This document shows positions 37,215 through 48,244 of a stretch of 64,000 nucleotides of DNA, piece by piece; the stretch's first letter is position 1, and each line of letters begins with the position of its first letter. A program made the position numbers and the translations under genes. The DNA is from Ooceraea biroi. Taxonomy: Eukaryota; Arthropoda; Insecta; Hymenoptera; Formicidae. A model generated the notes under the pieces. It worked only from the letters and a program-made list of their open reading frames with translations, made no database searches and was not told where the DNA came from. The stretch lies in assembly GCF_003672135.1 (NCBI RefSeq), contig NC_039514.1, positions 8,421,787 through 8,485,786 of the forward strand, written 5' to 3'.

Positions 37215-38767
37215 GAAAGTGATCGCAAAAAGTCTCATTTTAGACGATACGTAAAAAGTACACGTGCGCTTGCCGAGGAGAGATACAAACGAGAATCGAA
37301 TCGAATGCGATCAAGAATCGTCGGTCAATCATCCACAGGAAACAATCATACATGACTCCAATGAATGGAACAGACTGGCAAAAAGGGAATGAGAAAAGAG
37401 AGAGAACTCTACAAGCGTATGATTCGATCGAGTCGATAAACGAATCGGCATTGCTCCATTCTATAGCAGCATGATTCGAGGAAAAGTAATGAACGAAATC
37501 AAGTTCCCAAGTTACTTTTAATTCTGCGCCGACTTCTGGAAGTCGTCTATGATATCACCTGTTCTCGACTTGCGTCACCACCTTAAAGCCTTATTCGCCT
37601 CGATTGTTAGTGATGCATCAATGCCACGCATCTCACAGATATTTGAACAATGATTCATGCATGTTCAACTCCATAGATTTCCAAGTTACCTTCTCTCCGT
37701 ATTATCCGTCTTGTAAAAACTCTCTCAAGAAAGAGTAGTGATCGACTCCATAAAAATTTTCACAAACTGTTTACCTTTCACCGAAAGGGAAGCAGAGGTT
37801 CCGACGTTTAATGGTGTTGAGTCGAGATTGCTCACGATGGCTGGCATAGTCGGCTAACGATCCCTCCTGTCAAGTGTCATCATCACCGAGCCAGCACGGA
37901 TGACGGAACGTGCAACTACCAGACTACTGTACACCTTATTTTCCGTGGTTGCAGTTAGAGTAACTGGGCTACACTGCGGCGATAGGGGCCTTGGGAAGGT
38001 CGCCCGTCCTGGTTCGTCGTCCACATTGCTGGAATCGTCGGCTAATGGGCCGATTGTAACGCGCGCGGTGCCCGGGGGTCTCTCCGAGATTCCCGACCAC
38101 AAAAGCGCCTCCGGGGACGGCGATGGGGAAGAATGAGGGGGCCGACGGGGGTCTGAGGGGATAGAAAACGGGCTCCCTCCGGTCGTTGGTAATTACCGGG
38201 ACCGAGAGCACGGCTAACGACGGACCGAGGTTGTCGGTCGCGTCCGGATAGCGCGCACTCCGGTATTCGAGTACCGCGCCCACGAAAGCAGCCGACGAAA
38301 AAGCTGAGATTACCAGCCAGGACGACTGATCATAGATCTCGCGGCGGAACAGTCGCGAGTGCCGCGCGATCCCGCCCGCAAATCGCGACCGATCATTTGC
38401 GGTGAAACTTTGTAATCGAATTGCAAGCGGAATCGCCTGACGGCGTGACTCGCGTCGGACCTTTGATCTTAGACGGTGAATCCGACGACTGCTCCGCGAT
38501 TATTCCGTGAAGCTAAGCTGACGGTTTATAGAACGCTTAATCTCGTCGTGCATAATTTAAGGCCGGCTATATGACTCGACAGATGGTCGAGAATCATTGA
38601 TGCGTAAAATAACGTGAAATCCAGTTTCCAAAGTTTTCTGAAAGGACCAAGGCAGATGCACTTGCAAACTGAATCTTGAACAAGGAGTATCGTCTATCGA
38701 GGAACGGAGTATCGTCTTTTTTCTTACCAAATTGTTGCTCCGATTTTGTTGTTGTTGTTTCGTTAAA

Positions 38768-39058
38768 ATGGTAGTTGTACCGAACGTAAAATATCGCAGT
38801 AACAGGGATGATAAAGTTAAGAAAAGCTCTGCCATCATTCACGAAGCATCAGGCTACGTCAGTCTCGCTCGATTAGTCGCAGATTCAGCAGAACAATGGC
38901 TTGAGGAAGAGGAAGCTGCCGTTACGGGTTTCACGGTAGCCGGCTCTCGACCGGCTGGCCACAAAGTCGATATCACGCCGGCAAAGAAATGTTCGTTAAG
39001 AGGGATCAACGATACCGGATGTTATTCCAGACAGGAAAGCGGGAATCTCTTTGATTAG
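38768..39058 (+). CDS. Weak candidate small ORF
   Basis: This frame has 96 codons and starts at an ATG in good context (TTAAAATGG). The middle of the translation, from KVKKSSAIIHEASGYVSL through ADSAEQWLEEEEAAVTG, has balanced Glu/Ala/Val/Lys composition, unlike the random frames around it, and the flanking DNA is not low-complexity. I recognise no domain, signal peptide or membrane segment, and no splice partner. It may be a short expressed ORF, an exon or chance. Confidence 0.2.
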   Translation: MVVVPNVKYRSNRDDKVKKSSAIIHEASGYVSLARLVADSAEQWLEEEEAAVTGFTVAGSRPAGHKVDITPAKKCSLRGINDTGCYSRQESGNLFD

Positions 39059-40716
39059 GCGATCGTGACGAATCGCTATACGTAGTTCTTGCCGGATCGC
39101 GACATATTTGATGAAAGTTCTGTTAATTCAACGATAAAATCCGTTGCGACGTAATCAGCACTACATAATACGCACGACAATCGATGAACTGTACAATTTT
39201 GAAAAGTGGAACGAAAAAGTCTAAAAAACTTGCCGTTTTTAGGAAAGCTTTCTAGAAATCGCTCTTAACTCCAACGTAATGCGCCAGCACGTATTCCAGG
39301 TTGGAAACGTGACAAAATGCGAATTCTCAAAGATCCCTAAGATTATCGGGAATGAGTCATCGCACGAAAATTCTATCAACTACCGGCTATCAAGAGAAAT
39401 GTCAGAGATTAAGAAACTTTTATGCTCATCAAATCATGGGTTCGTACATTGGCGGTTCATTGCCATAACAGTAACAGCCACAGCTACAGCTCGGACTCGA
39501 GTGTTCTCTCCTGATGTTCGCTGCAACATTGTGCATACGGAATTCGATACGGCCGACGAGCAGGCGACCGCCACGTACGTGGCGTGCTATGCAAGAACAT
39601 AATCTCGGCGACGGTAATATGTGCACCTTAGTTTATCGTGCGAGTAACGGTAGGGTGCAACCTCTGCGTCATGCATTCTGGGAATAGGGCATATGTACAT
39701 TGCGTATTTTGCACGAAGATGTGCACGACACTCGTCCATCTCGTAGCGGAGAATGGCCAAAATTAATTATTAAATGGCTCCTCCACAAAGTGGAAGAAAA
39801 TCAAAGTTACATAATTACAAAATAATATTATATTTCAAACTCGAGATTCGAGTTTCATGAGTTTCTTTGTACATGTTCGCCTACTGGATAAATGTCACTT
39901 TTATTTATTATTTAATTAGTATTTATTTATTATGTCATTAAAGCGGCAGATACTGGCGGAATTAATTGCGAGAATCGCGGAAGGGCAATTTCAGCGTCCA
40001 CATGTGCCTTCTACCGTGAGCGAAATTACGACATGTAAGCTTACTGTCGGAGACTTGTCAAGCTTCTAACTGTACTTATCAGATTGCGCACAGATTGTGA
40101 AATCAACTCTGTTGTCTGTGTCGCGAGCAAACGAGGGGCCATGATTGTCGCTAATTGGTTAATTAATGTACGCGTCAAACGACGTGTATCAACCTGGGTT
40201 TCTAATGTCGTCACGCGACGTGATTTAAAAAAGTAAACCGTAAACGGTATCAATCCAAACATGATTCCGCGAATGAATTTGCGAATTAACATCTCCAAGG
40301 ATTTAAATGTTAGAAAACTGCAGTGCGCAGGATAGCTTTCATCCTCTAGATTTTTCAACGCACAAACAAACGGACAACGTTACGACGACGAAAGCTACGC
40401 GCATTATCCACCGACTCGTAACGTGTACTTATCTTAAACTCGGGTTCAGGCCTACGGAATCATGTCTCTAGGTCGACCGGCTCCGAACTGCCAATTATGG
40501 TCGCAAGTTTGCGTCGTGGCGCGTAACAAAGCGGAATTACGCGTCGGATCCCAAAAGAAGAGGCTGACGCGATCTCGCGGGATTTTTTTCTTTCCGTCTC
40601 GGCTCGTTCCTGACAATCGCAAAGCGTTTCCACGCCTGCGCCTTCACGAGGAAGCTGTGTCGATGCATGTGAATGCACATATGTAGGAAGAAGTACGTGG
40701 AGGACGACGGCGTCCC

Positions 40717-40734
40717 AGGTAGGTAGGTAGGTAG
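40717..40734. repeat. (AGGT)n tetranucleotide run
   Basis: About 4.5 units of AGGT in tandem, an ordinary host microsatellite. Confidence 0.8.
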
Positions 40735-41060
40735 TGACCTTGACCCAGCCAATCAGGCATCCCCGAGGCTGACCTAACTGCTGGCACACATTCCTCTGGA
40801 TCTATACCGCTCTTCTCTCGCGACCGACCGCTCCGACCTTCGATACTGACTCGACCTCTGACTCGATAGTCACGACGTCAACGATGACGACGATGAAACG
40901 GCTGCAACCGAATAACCGTGACTTCACGGTGATTTCTAAGCGATTATCAAAATCGTGAAGACGTTTGCCGTTTTGTGCAGATATCTATGCAGCTAGAGAG
41001 TAAATATCACGTAATGACTAAGAATTAAAAAGATGTTGCTTTCTATAAAGAATCTATATA

Positions 41061-42359
41061 TTGGGTTGGCCAAAAAGTAATTGCGTTTTTTTCCAATAGA
41101 TGGACATACATGTCTTGAAATGTAACTAACTTCATTCTAAACCGCAAATTCATTATGTAGGTTAACAACTCACGGTTCAAGCTTGTTTTAGAAAAAGAAA
41201 GTACACGATTTCGTTAACAATTGTTTCTTTGCCGTCGATTTCAAAATGGAAAATCAAAAAGAACATTTTCGTCATATTTTGTTTTATTATTTCCGAAAAG
41301 GGAAAAACGCTGTGCGAGCTCATAAAAAGTTATGTCATGTATATGGCGAAGATGCTTTAAAGCTGCGGCAGTGTCAAAATTGGTTTACTAAATTTCGATC
41401 TGGAGATTTTAATGTGAAAGATGCACCACGCTCAGGAAGGCCAATCGAAATTGATGATGACAAAATAAAGACACTGATCGATTCCAATCGGCGTTTAACG
41501 ACACGAGAGATTGCCGAGAATCTTAACATATCGAAATCGAGTGTTGAAAACCATTTAAAACGACTTGGATACATTAGTAAGCTCGATATTTGGGTAGCAC
41601 ATGAGCTCAAAGAAATTCATCTCACTAAGTGTATTGACATCTGCGATTCTCTTTTGAAACGTGAGGAAAATGATCCATTTTTGAAACGTATGATAACAGG
41701 CGACGAAAAATGGATCGTCTACAACAACGTCAAACGAAAAAGATGGTGGAGCAAGCGTGATGAACCTGCTGAAAGCACTTGAAAAGCAGATATTCACCAA
41801 AGAAAGATTATGCTGTCAGTCTGGTGGGACTTTAAAGGTATTGTGTATTTTGAGCCGCTTGCAAGAAATCGAACCATTAATTCAGACGTATACTGTCGTC
41901 AACTGGATAAATTAAATGATGCCATCAAACAGAAACGTCGAGAATTGGTGAATCGCAAAGGTGTTGTGTTTCACCATGATAACGCTAGACCACGTACAAG
42001 TTTGGTCACTCGTGAAAAATTGTTGCAGCTTGGATGGGATGTGTTACCATGATGTTACCACATCCACCATATTCGCCAGACCTGGCACCATCAGATTACC
42101 ATTCGTTTCGTTCTTTGCAAAACGCCTTGAATGGTAAAACCTTTACTGCTGATGAGGATATGAAATCGTTGTTGGAATTGTTTTTTGCTGAAAAAGATAA
42201 GAACTTTTTTGAGCGCGGAATCATGAAGTTGCCTGAAAAATGGCAAAAGATAATCAAACAAAATGGACAATATATTGTTTAATAAAGTTTTTGTTTCCCA
42301 TGAAAAATTCGCCTTTTATTTATATAAAAAAAAACGCAATTACTTTTTGGCCAACCCAA
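41061..42359 (+). mobile_element. Mariner copy B2 (lineage B)
   Basis: This full-length copy has 1299 bp, ends TTGGGTTGGCCAAAAAGT and its inverted complement, and TA outside both ends (41059-41060, 42360-42361). It has the same orientation as B1. It carries fewer private lesions than B1 and is the better reference for the lineage. Confidence 0.97.
41246..42282 (+). pseudogene. Mariner transposase remnant, copy B2
   Basis: The frame opens at ATG 41246 and runs 178 codons: N-terminal HTH (EHFRHILFYYFRKGKN), GDFNVKDAPRSGRP, second HTH, WVAHEL and TGDEKW with the first Asp at codon 153. It is cut by TGA at 41780-41782 after EPAEST. The same frame continues through WWDFKGIVYFEPL and the second Asp (HDNARPR, codon 245) to GWDVLP. 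There an 11-bp tandem duplication, TGATGTTACCA, introduces a second TGA (42050-42052) and shifts the frame. The third Asp (APSDYHSF) is at 42094-42096; discounting the duplication, the spacing is the family-standard 34 residues. The TGA at 41780 and the duplication are both shared with B1, so they pre-date the two insertions. The family is mariner; the subfamily is not assigned, but it is close to lineage C. Confidence 0.95.
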
Positions 42360-42361
42360 TA

Positions 42362-44483
42362 TTTTTCTTTAATTGAAGAAACTTGTTATTTCTTCATTCT
42401 ACAACATAAAAATATTTTTTAATTTTCAATCTACAAATTGTCGACGGTCAGATTCTATTCGAGTACCTGCCCTATATAATTTCTCTATTAACGACGATGA
42501 ATCTCCAATCGTGGAACGCCAATACTCCATCCGTAAACGTGATCTCGCCTATTCATTGTGTGAGGCTTCGTCACGCGCGGCAAACATTCGAAATTCAACG
42601 GAGGAACGAAGGTAGAGAAGATAGTCTTCCTGGGCCGGGTAGAACGAATCTTTGGTAATTTGATCTGTCCTATGACGGAACCCTTATCTCATCGCCCTAC
42701 AATGTATTAGGAGAGCTCGGATGGCATCTTCGATACGTCGCAGGTGTGGTACCATCTCAGATTCATCAAAGCCGTATTATTAAGGAGGAAGTAGGTTCAT
42801 GTCATCGTGAATGCAACCGTAATGTCCTCTATAATGTATGAGAGAGAGAGAGAGAAAGAGAGAGAGCAAGGAGGGTGCCATAATCGCGGACTAAAAAGGG
42901 AACGATCAACCGCAACCGCCATTAAGAAGAGATTACGTCCCGCGAGCATCAAAGTAATCCTTTCCCGTAGACGTTTCTTCGTCAGAACGAAGGATCTACC
43001 GTCGTTCATTCAAATGTAATCCCACGCATTACATTTAAGTATGGATATAAAAAAAGATATGGAAACTCGAGATATTCGCTTGGAGGGTTTTATACAATAT
43101 CATTTAGGTTATCGATATCATCTGTTGTATATAGGTATTTAAAATACATATAGGTATTTTTTCATGCATCCTCCCGATACATGTCGCAGTAATGCATATT
43201 TAAAATCACAAATTGAACGCATCTACTTACGGATGACGTGATGCAAGTAGTTTAACCAGTATTAGAAATCGCTTACCTGAAACACAGAAATAAAAGTAAA
43301 TTAGTCATTTGAGTCAGTTTTCAGTTTCTATAAATTTAAAGTAATTTTGTATTGTTTTTCCAAGTTAAGCTTTTTATTATTCCTTAAATTTGATCTTGTG
43401 AGTTAAATAATTCTAACACTGACTCATTATAAATATTTGACGAAAAATTTATATTTATAGTCTTTGGAGAGATAACATTCATCATTTTCCCGGATATATT
43501 TACGCTTGCGGAACTCCCACGGAGACTGAAAATATTTGTAGTTCAGCGTCGATGATTTCGCCATTACGAAGGTAAACGTTCGCCGTTTTCTAGAGACGCT
43601 ATTTGATCGGGCTGGTACCGAAGAGAAAACACGTAGAAATGTTTTTCCAGGTTTCGCGATCAACCCACGGAAAATAAATTTGCGTGTTTGCACACGTGAG
43701 AAAACTTGACTGGTATTAGCCGCCCATAATATTCTCCGGCAGATGTTGTTGAACTCGAACTTGTGGTGCATCCCTCGCTTCTTCCATGACTATACAAAAC
43801 TACCTACATCTATCCATATAGAGATGTGTGTAGAATTATAAATTGTAAATTTCCACATATCGTGATAAAGGAATATGATACAAATAATATAAAATAATTT
43901 GAAATTAATCTCTACATCTAAAACAATACTTCTTTTGTATAACATTCTCCATTCATCTCTAATCTCACGTGTACAATAATTTTACTGCTGCAAAGGTAAA
44001 GAGAGATCCGAGAGCGAAGAATCCGAAGCAGGAAACGAGCTTGTGCGCATCCATCGATGCACCTGAGAAAGAGCGCGCTCGCGCGTAGATGTACGCACGT
44101 CGAAGAGAAGAGATATTCCGTCGCTTCCTGGCCGAGGGGATCGCGTGCCACGAGACTTGGTCAGCATTGAGAAATGCAGACGGGATCCGTACGGCGAGAG
44201 CGGCAAAAGGAGAAGATAGACGCCAGTGATGCCGAAGGAAGAAGAGAACCCCCGGGAGGGGAAAGCTGGAGCACAGGAGAGGAGGAACAAAGGGAAAAAA
44301 GTAGTCAGTCTGGCTACCCTCTCGTTCAAACGGATATGATGAAGCAAAAGAGACGAGAAAGTGTTGCAAATCTCACGTAACGGACACGACAAGTTTGAAA
44401 ATTCTTCTTCAGTGCAAAATAAATATGATCCACGTTTCGCAAAACTGTGTCAAGTAGGCTAGAGACATAGGAAATAAAATGTA
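42362..44483. other. Host DNA, no gene recognised (2.1 kb)
   Basis: It holds a GA microsatellite at 42839-42867 and an AT-rich part at 43020-43480. Frames of 114 codons (43427-43771) and about 135 codons (43965-44392), all on the minus strand, have no domain; the latter lie opposite a purine-rich strand and read as Ser/Leu/Phe-rich chance frames. Confidence 0.55.
42839..42867. repeat. (GA)n microsatellite
   Basis: About 14 GA units with one AAAG interruption, an ordinary host microsatellite. Confidence 0.85.
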
Positions 44484-44487
44484 ATTT

Positions 44488-44670
44488 TGTAAGATCTGGA
44501 AAGATAGTCGAGACTGACAGGTCGTATAGAGGATCAGATTGAAAAACAAGTTGATCACAACAGTAGGAGTATTGGCCGTACAGCCTAAGACCTAGGCGTG
44601 TGAACCAGGGATCCTGGAGAGTTCGAGTTCAAATCTAAGGCAGTCTCCTAGTTATTTTTCGCCTCTTACA
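44488..44670 (+). repeat. 5' LTR of the TRIM
   Basis: This 183-bp repeat carries TGTAAG...CTTACA ends. Within it lie an A-box-like stretch TGGCCGTACAGCCTAAG (44573-44589), a B-box-like AGTTCGAGTTC (44620-44630) and a TTTTT run (44655-44659), in the order and spacing of a small Pol III gene. A perfect hairpin CCAGGGATCCTGG lies between the two boxes. The tRNA cloverleaf does not close properly (poor T-stem), so this is a tRNA-like fossil or promoter rather than a tRNA. Confidence 0.85.
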
Positions 44671-44672
44671 AT

Positions 44673-44685
44673 TCAGAAGTGGGAT
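44673..44685 (+). promoter_or_regulatory. Putative primer-binding site (tRNA-Leu)
   Basis: TCAGAAGTGGGAT begins two bases after the 5' LTR. It is the complement of the 3' arm of metazoan tRNA-Leu (...ATCCCACTTCTGACA), recalled from general knowledge. The first bases expected for a canonical site, TGGTG, are not matched, so priming would use a slightly internal tRNA position or the site is decayed. Confidence 0.55.
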
Positions 44686-44779
44686 AAAATCCGCTACCCC
44701 TCGAAGACAGTTGAGATTCATCCGCTACCCCTCGGAGAGGAGGGAGTTGAGAAGCAGCTGGTCGGTAGTGAAGCCTGAA

Positions 44780-44923
44780 CATGGAGGTCGGGACGGACTC
44801 AGAGGAGTGAACCAACATGGAGATTGGGAAGGACTCAGAGGAGTGAACCAACATGGAGGTTGGGAGGGACTCAGAAGAGTGAACCAAAAATGGATGTTGG
44901 GAGGGACTCAGAAGAGTGAACCG
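44780..44923 (+). repeat. 36-bp minisatellite inside the TRIM
   Basis: Four tandem 36-bp units (starting at 44780, 44816, 44852 and 44888) have the core GGACTCAGAGGAGTGAACC. Because 36 is a multiple of three, an open frame at 44711-45001 reads through as a 12-residue peptide repeat (GLRGVNQHGGWE-like). The repeat is imperfect, the last unit being the most diverged. Confidence 0.9.
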
Positions 44924-44971
44924 ACGATTTGGAGACATTCGGGGACGAATGTAATGTCAGGCTGGCCGAGC

Positions 44972-45154
44972 TGTAAGATCTGGAAAGATAGTGGAGACTG
45001 ACAGGTCGTATAGAGGATCAGAATGAAAAACAAGTTGATCACAACAGTAGGAGTATTGGCCGTACAGCCTAAGACCTAGGCGTGTGAACCAGGGATCCTG
45101 GAGAGTTCGAGTTCAAATCTAAGGCACTCTCCTAGTTATTTTTCGCCTCTTACA
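44972..45154 (+). repeat. 3' LTR of the TRIM
   Basis: It differs from the 5' LTR at three positions (98.4% identity). The A-box-like, B-box-like and T-run motifs are conserved at 45057-45073, 45104-45114 and 45139-45143. The 16 bases just upstream (44956-44971) match the 5' end of tRNA-Leu. Confidence 0.85.
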
Positions 45155-45158
45155 ATTT

Positions 45159-48100
45159 GAAGAAAGAGCCGTTACCATCAGTCACGAAAGCTTGATTGTT
45201 AGTTCTAGATACGTGGTCTCCAGGTGAACGGATGACGGACCTTCCAAGTAGAACGTTACTTTCATCGGGATTCTTTTGTTGTCTTAAAAATACCGAAAGG
45301 ATGCATCTGTCGTTTGCACCTGTCCGTTTTGGAGCTACCTTGCCTAGGGCACTCCGAACGAAGAACCTTCGAAGAAAATATTCAAATATTCTTGTCGATT
45401 GCTTTATCAACTATCAGCTCAGTAATTGCATATCGAAATGTTGAATACTGTTAGAGAAATTACGGTAAATTGCAAAATAGAGTAGCAATGACACACGTCG
45501 ACAGCGAGCAGAAAGCAATCTTCTGCGGATCGATCCACTTCTGCATATCCGCGAGATACATTTTCACGTGCGGCAACGTGAAGCAGGATAATCGTCGGTC
45601 GTTAATTCCGGTCGTTTCGATTCCTACTTATTATGTTAAGTTTCTTCTGCCACGCCACGCAAAATACGTACGTGTGTACCCACGTCTCCAAAGAAAGAAT
45701 TCTCGCAAGCGAAACGCTTAATTCGACTTATCGAGCGCGAGAATTCCTCGACGAGGCGACAAGAAACAGCGCCACAATAACACACGTAGAGAATCGGCAG
45801 AAAATCGGACTCGCAACAAAGCTCGCGCGGGACGGAGCGGATATTTATGCCGCGCAATTACGGTGCATTTTAATAAACCTTCGGCACCGATCCCATTTAC
45901 GACGGAGACGGTTCCGGGGCCGAGCGATGCGCGGAAAGAAGAAGCTGCAGAACAGAAAATGAAAAAGAAGCAGCTACGGTCGTTTCATGCGAAACGGCGA
46001 TTCCGCTCGACCGGAATCACCCTTAATTTGCGCATCGGTCGAGTAAGAGAAAGAGAACCAGAGAAGAAAGAAAAAACAAACGAAAGAATGGATAGAAGGA
46101 GAACGATGCGTTCGCGTTGGGTACCGTAGACAAATGCACCTGCATTCCGTCCTACTGCATTTCGTCCAATTATCCAACGTACATTTGCAACGACCGAGAT
46201 AAAGTCCGCGGAAGAGAGAGAGAGGGGGGGAAGAGGGAGATGGCCAGGAATGCCACGGCGGAATTATTTTACTCGATCATGCAATATTTATACGCGAGCG
46301 AAGAGCGGAGAAACGCGAGAGGAAAATGGAGATCGTGATCGAGGAAGGGCGACGGGAATGTTCTCGCTAATCGTTAGAGAGCCACCGCATCGGACGCAGT
46401 GGGTATTCGATCGAAACCAGTCGGCGAGCGACATTAGCGATGAGTTATTACGAGGACGGGGAGGATCGAGGAAAAATCGCGGGAGCGATTACCGATGTTC
46501 TTTTGCGTCGAGCGCGTTAATTTCTCCTTTTTTTTTGGACGTTCCCGTTGCACTTGGACGTACAGGAGACAGAAGAAATTCCGGAATGTCACGCGATTCC
46601 CGCGGCGAGTACCGCCGCGATCCAGTGATTTTTCACGACGCGTCCATCGATTTGTCAACGGCGACGAGGCTCCCGTGAGAGGATCGTGTATTCGCGAAAC
46701 TGCCGATAAAAGATAATGAAAGCGAGAGAGCAGACGCATCGTTCGATCGGTCGATCGATCAACGTGACGATACAACTATAAAGCTACGTGTATAGTTATC
46801 GACGCGAGAATTTTAACGGGGAGAAGATTACGCTATAGAAATTAGACGTGCACCTTGATTTCCGGTATAACGTCGCTCGCCCCGCTACCTTCGGGGTTCA
46901 GAACCGGTGCCGGAAGAGAGCTCGAATAAGTAACGAAGGATATTTAAATTCGCGCTTAGCAGGATCGCCGGGCGGACATCGCGCGCGCAATCTCGACGCA
47001 TCCCCGAGAGCGTCTCGTTACGATCGCAAGAGACCACGGAGAAGCGCCTCCCGTTCCTGTTCCGAACCAGTCCGACGGCAGTCCAGCACGGTGTGCGTAT
47101 ACCGATCGTTCGGGGAACGAACTCGCGCGCGCGATGACGAGCGAGCGAGCCTCCTCTCCTCTCGAAGCTTGCGAGACCAGTTCGTTGAGGTCGAGGAGAG
47201 ACACGAGAGGCGGAGGCAGCGAGAGGAAGCAAGAGAGAGAAAGAAAGAAAGAAGGGGGACGAAGTATAGCGACTGAAAAATCCTCTACATAATTATTCGC
47301 AGCGAAGGCCGTCCTGTGCGTTACGCGACACACGTGTGCGTGCGTGTGTGAGCTAAATGCGTGCCTGCTGGACACACGCGCCTCCACCGCCATGTGATAA
47401 GAGTGAGAAAGCGAGGGAGACCGAAAGAGACGAGAGTAAGGAAATGAGAGACACCAAAGAGGCAGAAGAAGAGGAAAGAGGATACAAGAGACTAGCGAGG
47501 ACCTGTTCCCGATATACTGGTCTTTGCGAAATACCGCGGGATTCCAGAGTCCCGCGATCTCGATTTTCGCTAGCCAATCCGCCAAGAGCGAAGCATCAGC
47601 CTTATCGTCGCGTATCTAGAATCGATGCGATTTAGCGTGCGACCATTTAAATTGACCATCAAACGAATCGTCTCGCAGCATGACGTAGGACGATAACGTT
47701 TGGATGTACTGCTCGCGATAGCTTATACGACATCGCCCGATAGCGGTCGTTGAGAGCGACGTCAGTGAGAGTTTATTTTCCAGATTAAAACCGGTCTAAT
47801 TTCGATTGAAGTTGAATTTTCAACGACTGCCTTTCTAATACGGAAATCTATATTTACTATAATTATGAATACTTTTCTATCATTCGCGACAAGTTGAGAA
47901 TTTTAACGAGAGATTCAACAATTTCGTCATTTCCTTGTGTCCGCGATTGCAGTGAAGAAGTTGTAAGCCGTACGAATACTTGAACAAAGCCACGGTAATT
48001 CCAAGACTGATCGCATCTGGTGGTCTGACGGTGCAAAGTGTGACTGGACGAGAGACGTATCGCATGATTCATCGATTCATCGTACCGCGCCGCCAAGTAG

Positions 48101-48242
48101 GTACGATTTGAAAAGTTCAATGAGCATACGGACGCCGATGCGGCGCATCTAATTGCGATATGACACGTGCAATTGCCGGTATTGATGCAGAACAAACAAC
48201 ACATGATAGATTTCACATAATTAACATGCGCGTTACTACATT
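45159..48242. other. Host DNA, no gene recognised (3.1 kb)
   Basis: GA-rich and CG-rich DNA at 45900-47480 produces many overlapping frames (up to 209 codons at 46956-47585, minus), none with a domain; several frames are open on both strands at once. A GA/GAAA microsatellite is at 47231-47254, and short GATC-type repeats occur at 46740-46760. Confidence 0.55.
47231..47254. repeat. (GA)/(GAAA)n microsatellite
   Basis: A GA run passes into three AAAG units, an ordinary host microsatellite in a purine-rich strand. Confidence 0.8.
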
Positions 48243-48244
48243 TA

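Larger units (their letters stand above)
37217..41056. other. Host DNA, no gene recognised (3.8 kb)
   Basis: A GC-rich patch at 37850-38480 has several open frames at once and no domain. One ATG frame (38768-39058) is listed separately. A minus-strand frame at 40041-40358 has a hydrophobic segment (FIRGIMFGLIPFTVYFF) but no ATG at its start. An AGGT microsatellite lies at 40717-40734. Confidence 0.5.
44488..45154 (+). mobile_element. Terminal-repeat retrotransposon in miniature (TRIM)
   Basis: Two 183-bp direct repeats (44488-44670, 44972-45154) flank a 301-bp internal region. Each repeat begins TGTAAG and ends CTTACA, the TG...CA inverted ends of an LTR, and only three base differences separate the two copies. 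A 4-bp ATTT duplication flanks the whole (44484-44487, 45155-45158). The internal region begins with a tRNA-Leu-complementary stretch and contains no gag or pol. The small size, absence of coding genes and intact LTRs define a TRIM; such elements are known from plants and have been reported in ants. Strand is set by the primer-site-like match. No clear polypurine tract precedes the second LTR, which is odd. Confidence 0.85.

Noticed and set aside
37900..38136. A 78-codon frame with a hydrophobic start (TTRLLYTLFSVVAVRV) in GC-rich DNA.
   Set aside because: The opposite strand is open over the same span (104 codons), the tail is low-complexity Gly/Ser/Asp, and no other evidence supports a secreted protein.
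40041..40358. A minus-strand frame with a possible membrane segment and a GTAAGC at its end.
   Set aside because: There is no ATG at its start (a stop lies shortly upstream and the first in-frame ATG is well inside), no clear acceptor and no homologue I recognise.
44573..44640. A possible true tRNA gene inside the TRIM LTR.
   Set aside because: A- and B-box-like motifs are present, but the T-stem and acceptor stem do not pair, so it is at most a tRNA-derived relic.
46956..47585. A 209-codon minus-strand frame with hydrophobic stretches.
   Set aside because: The Leu/Ser/Phe-rich segments come from reading the pyrimidine complement of GA-rich DNA. No domain and no conserved motif.
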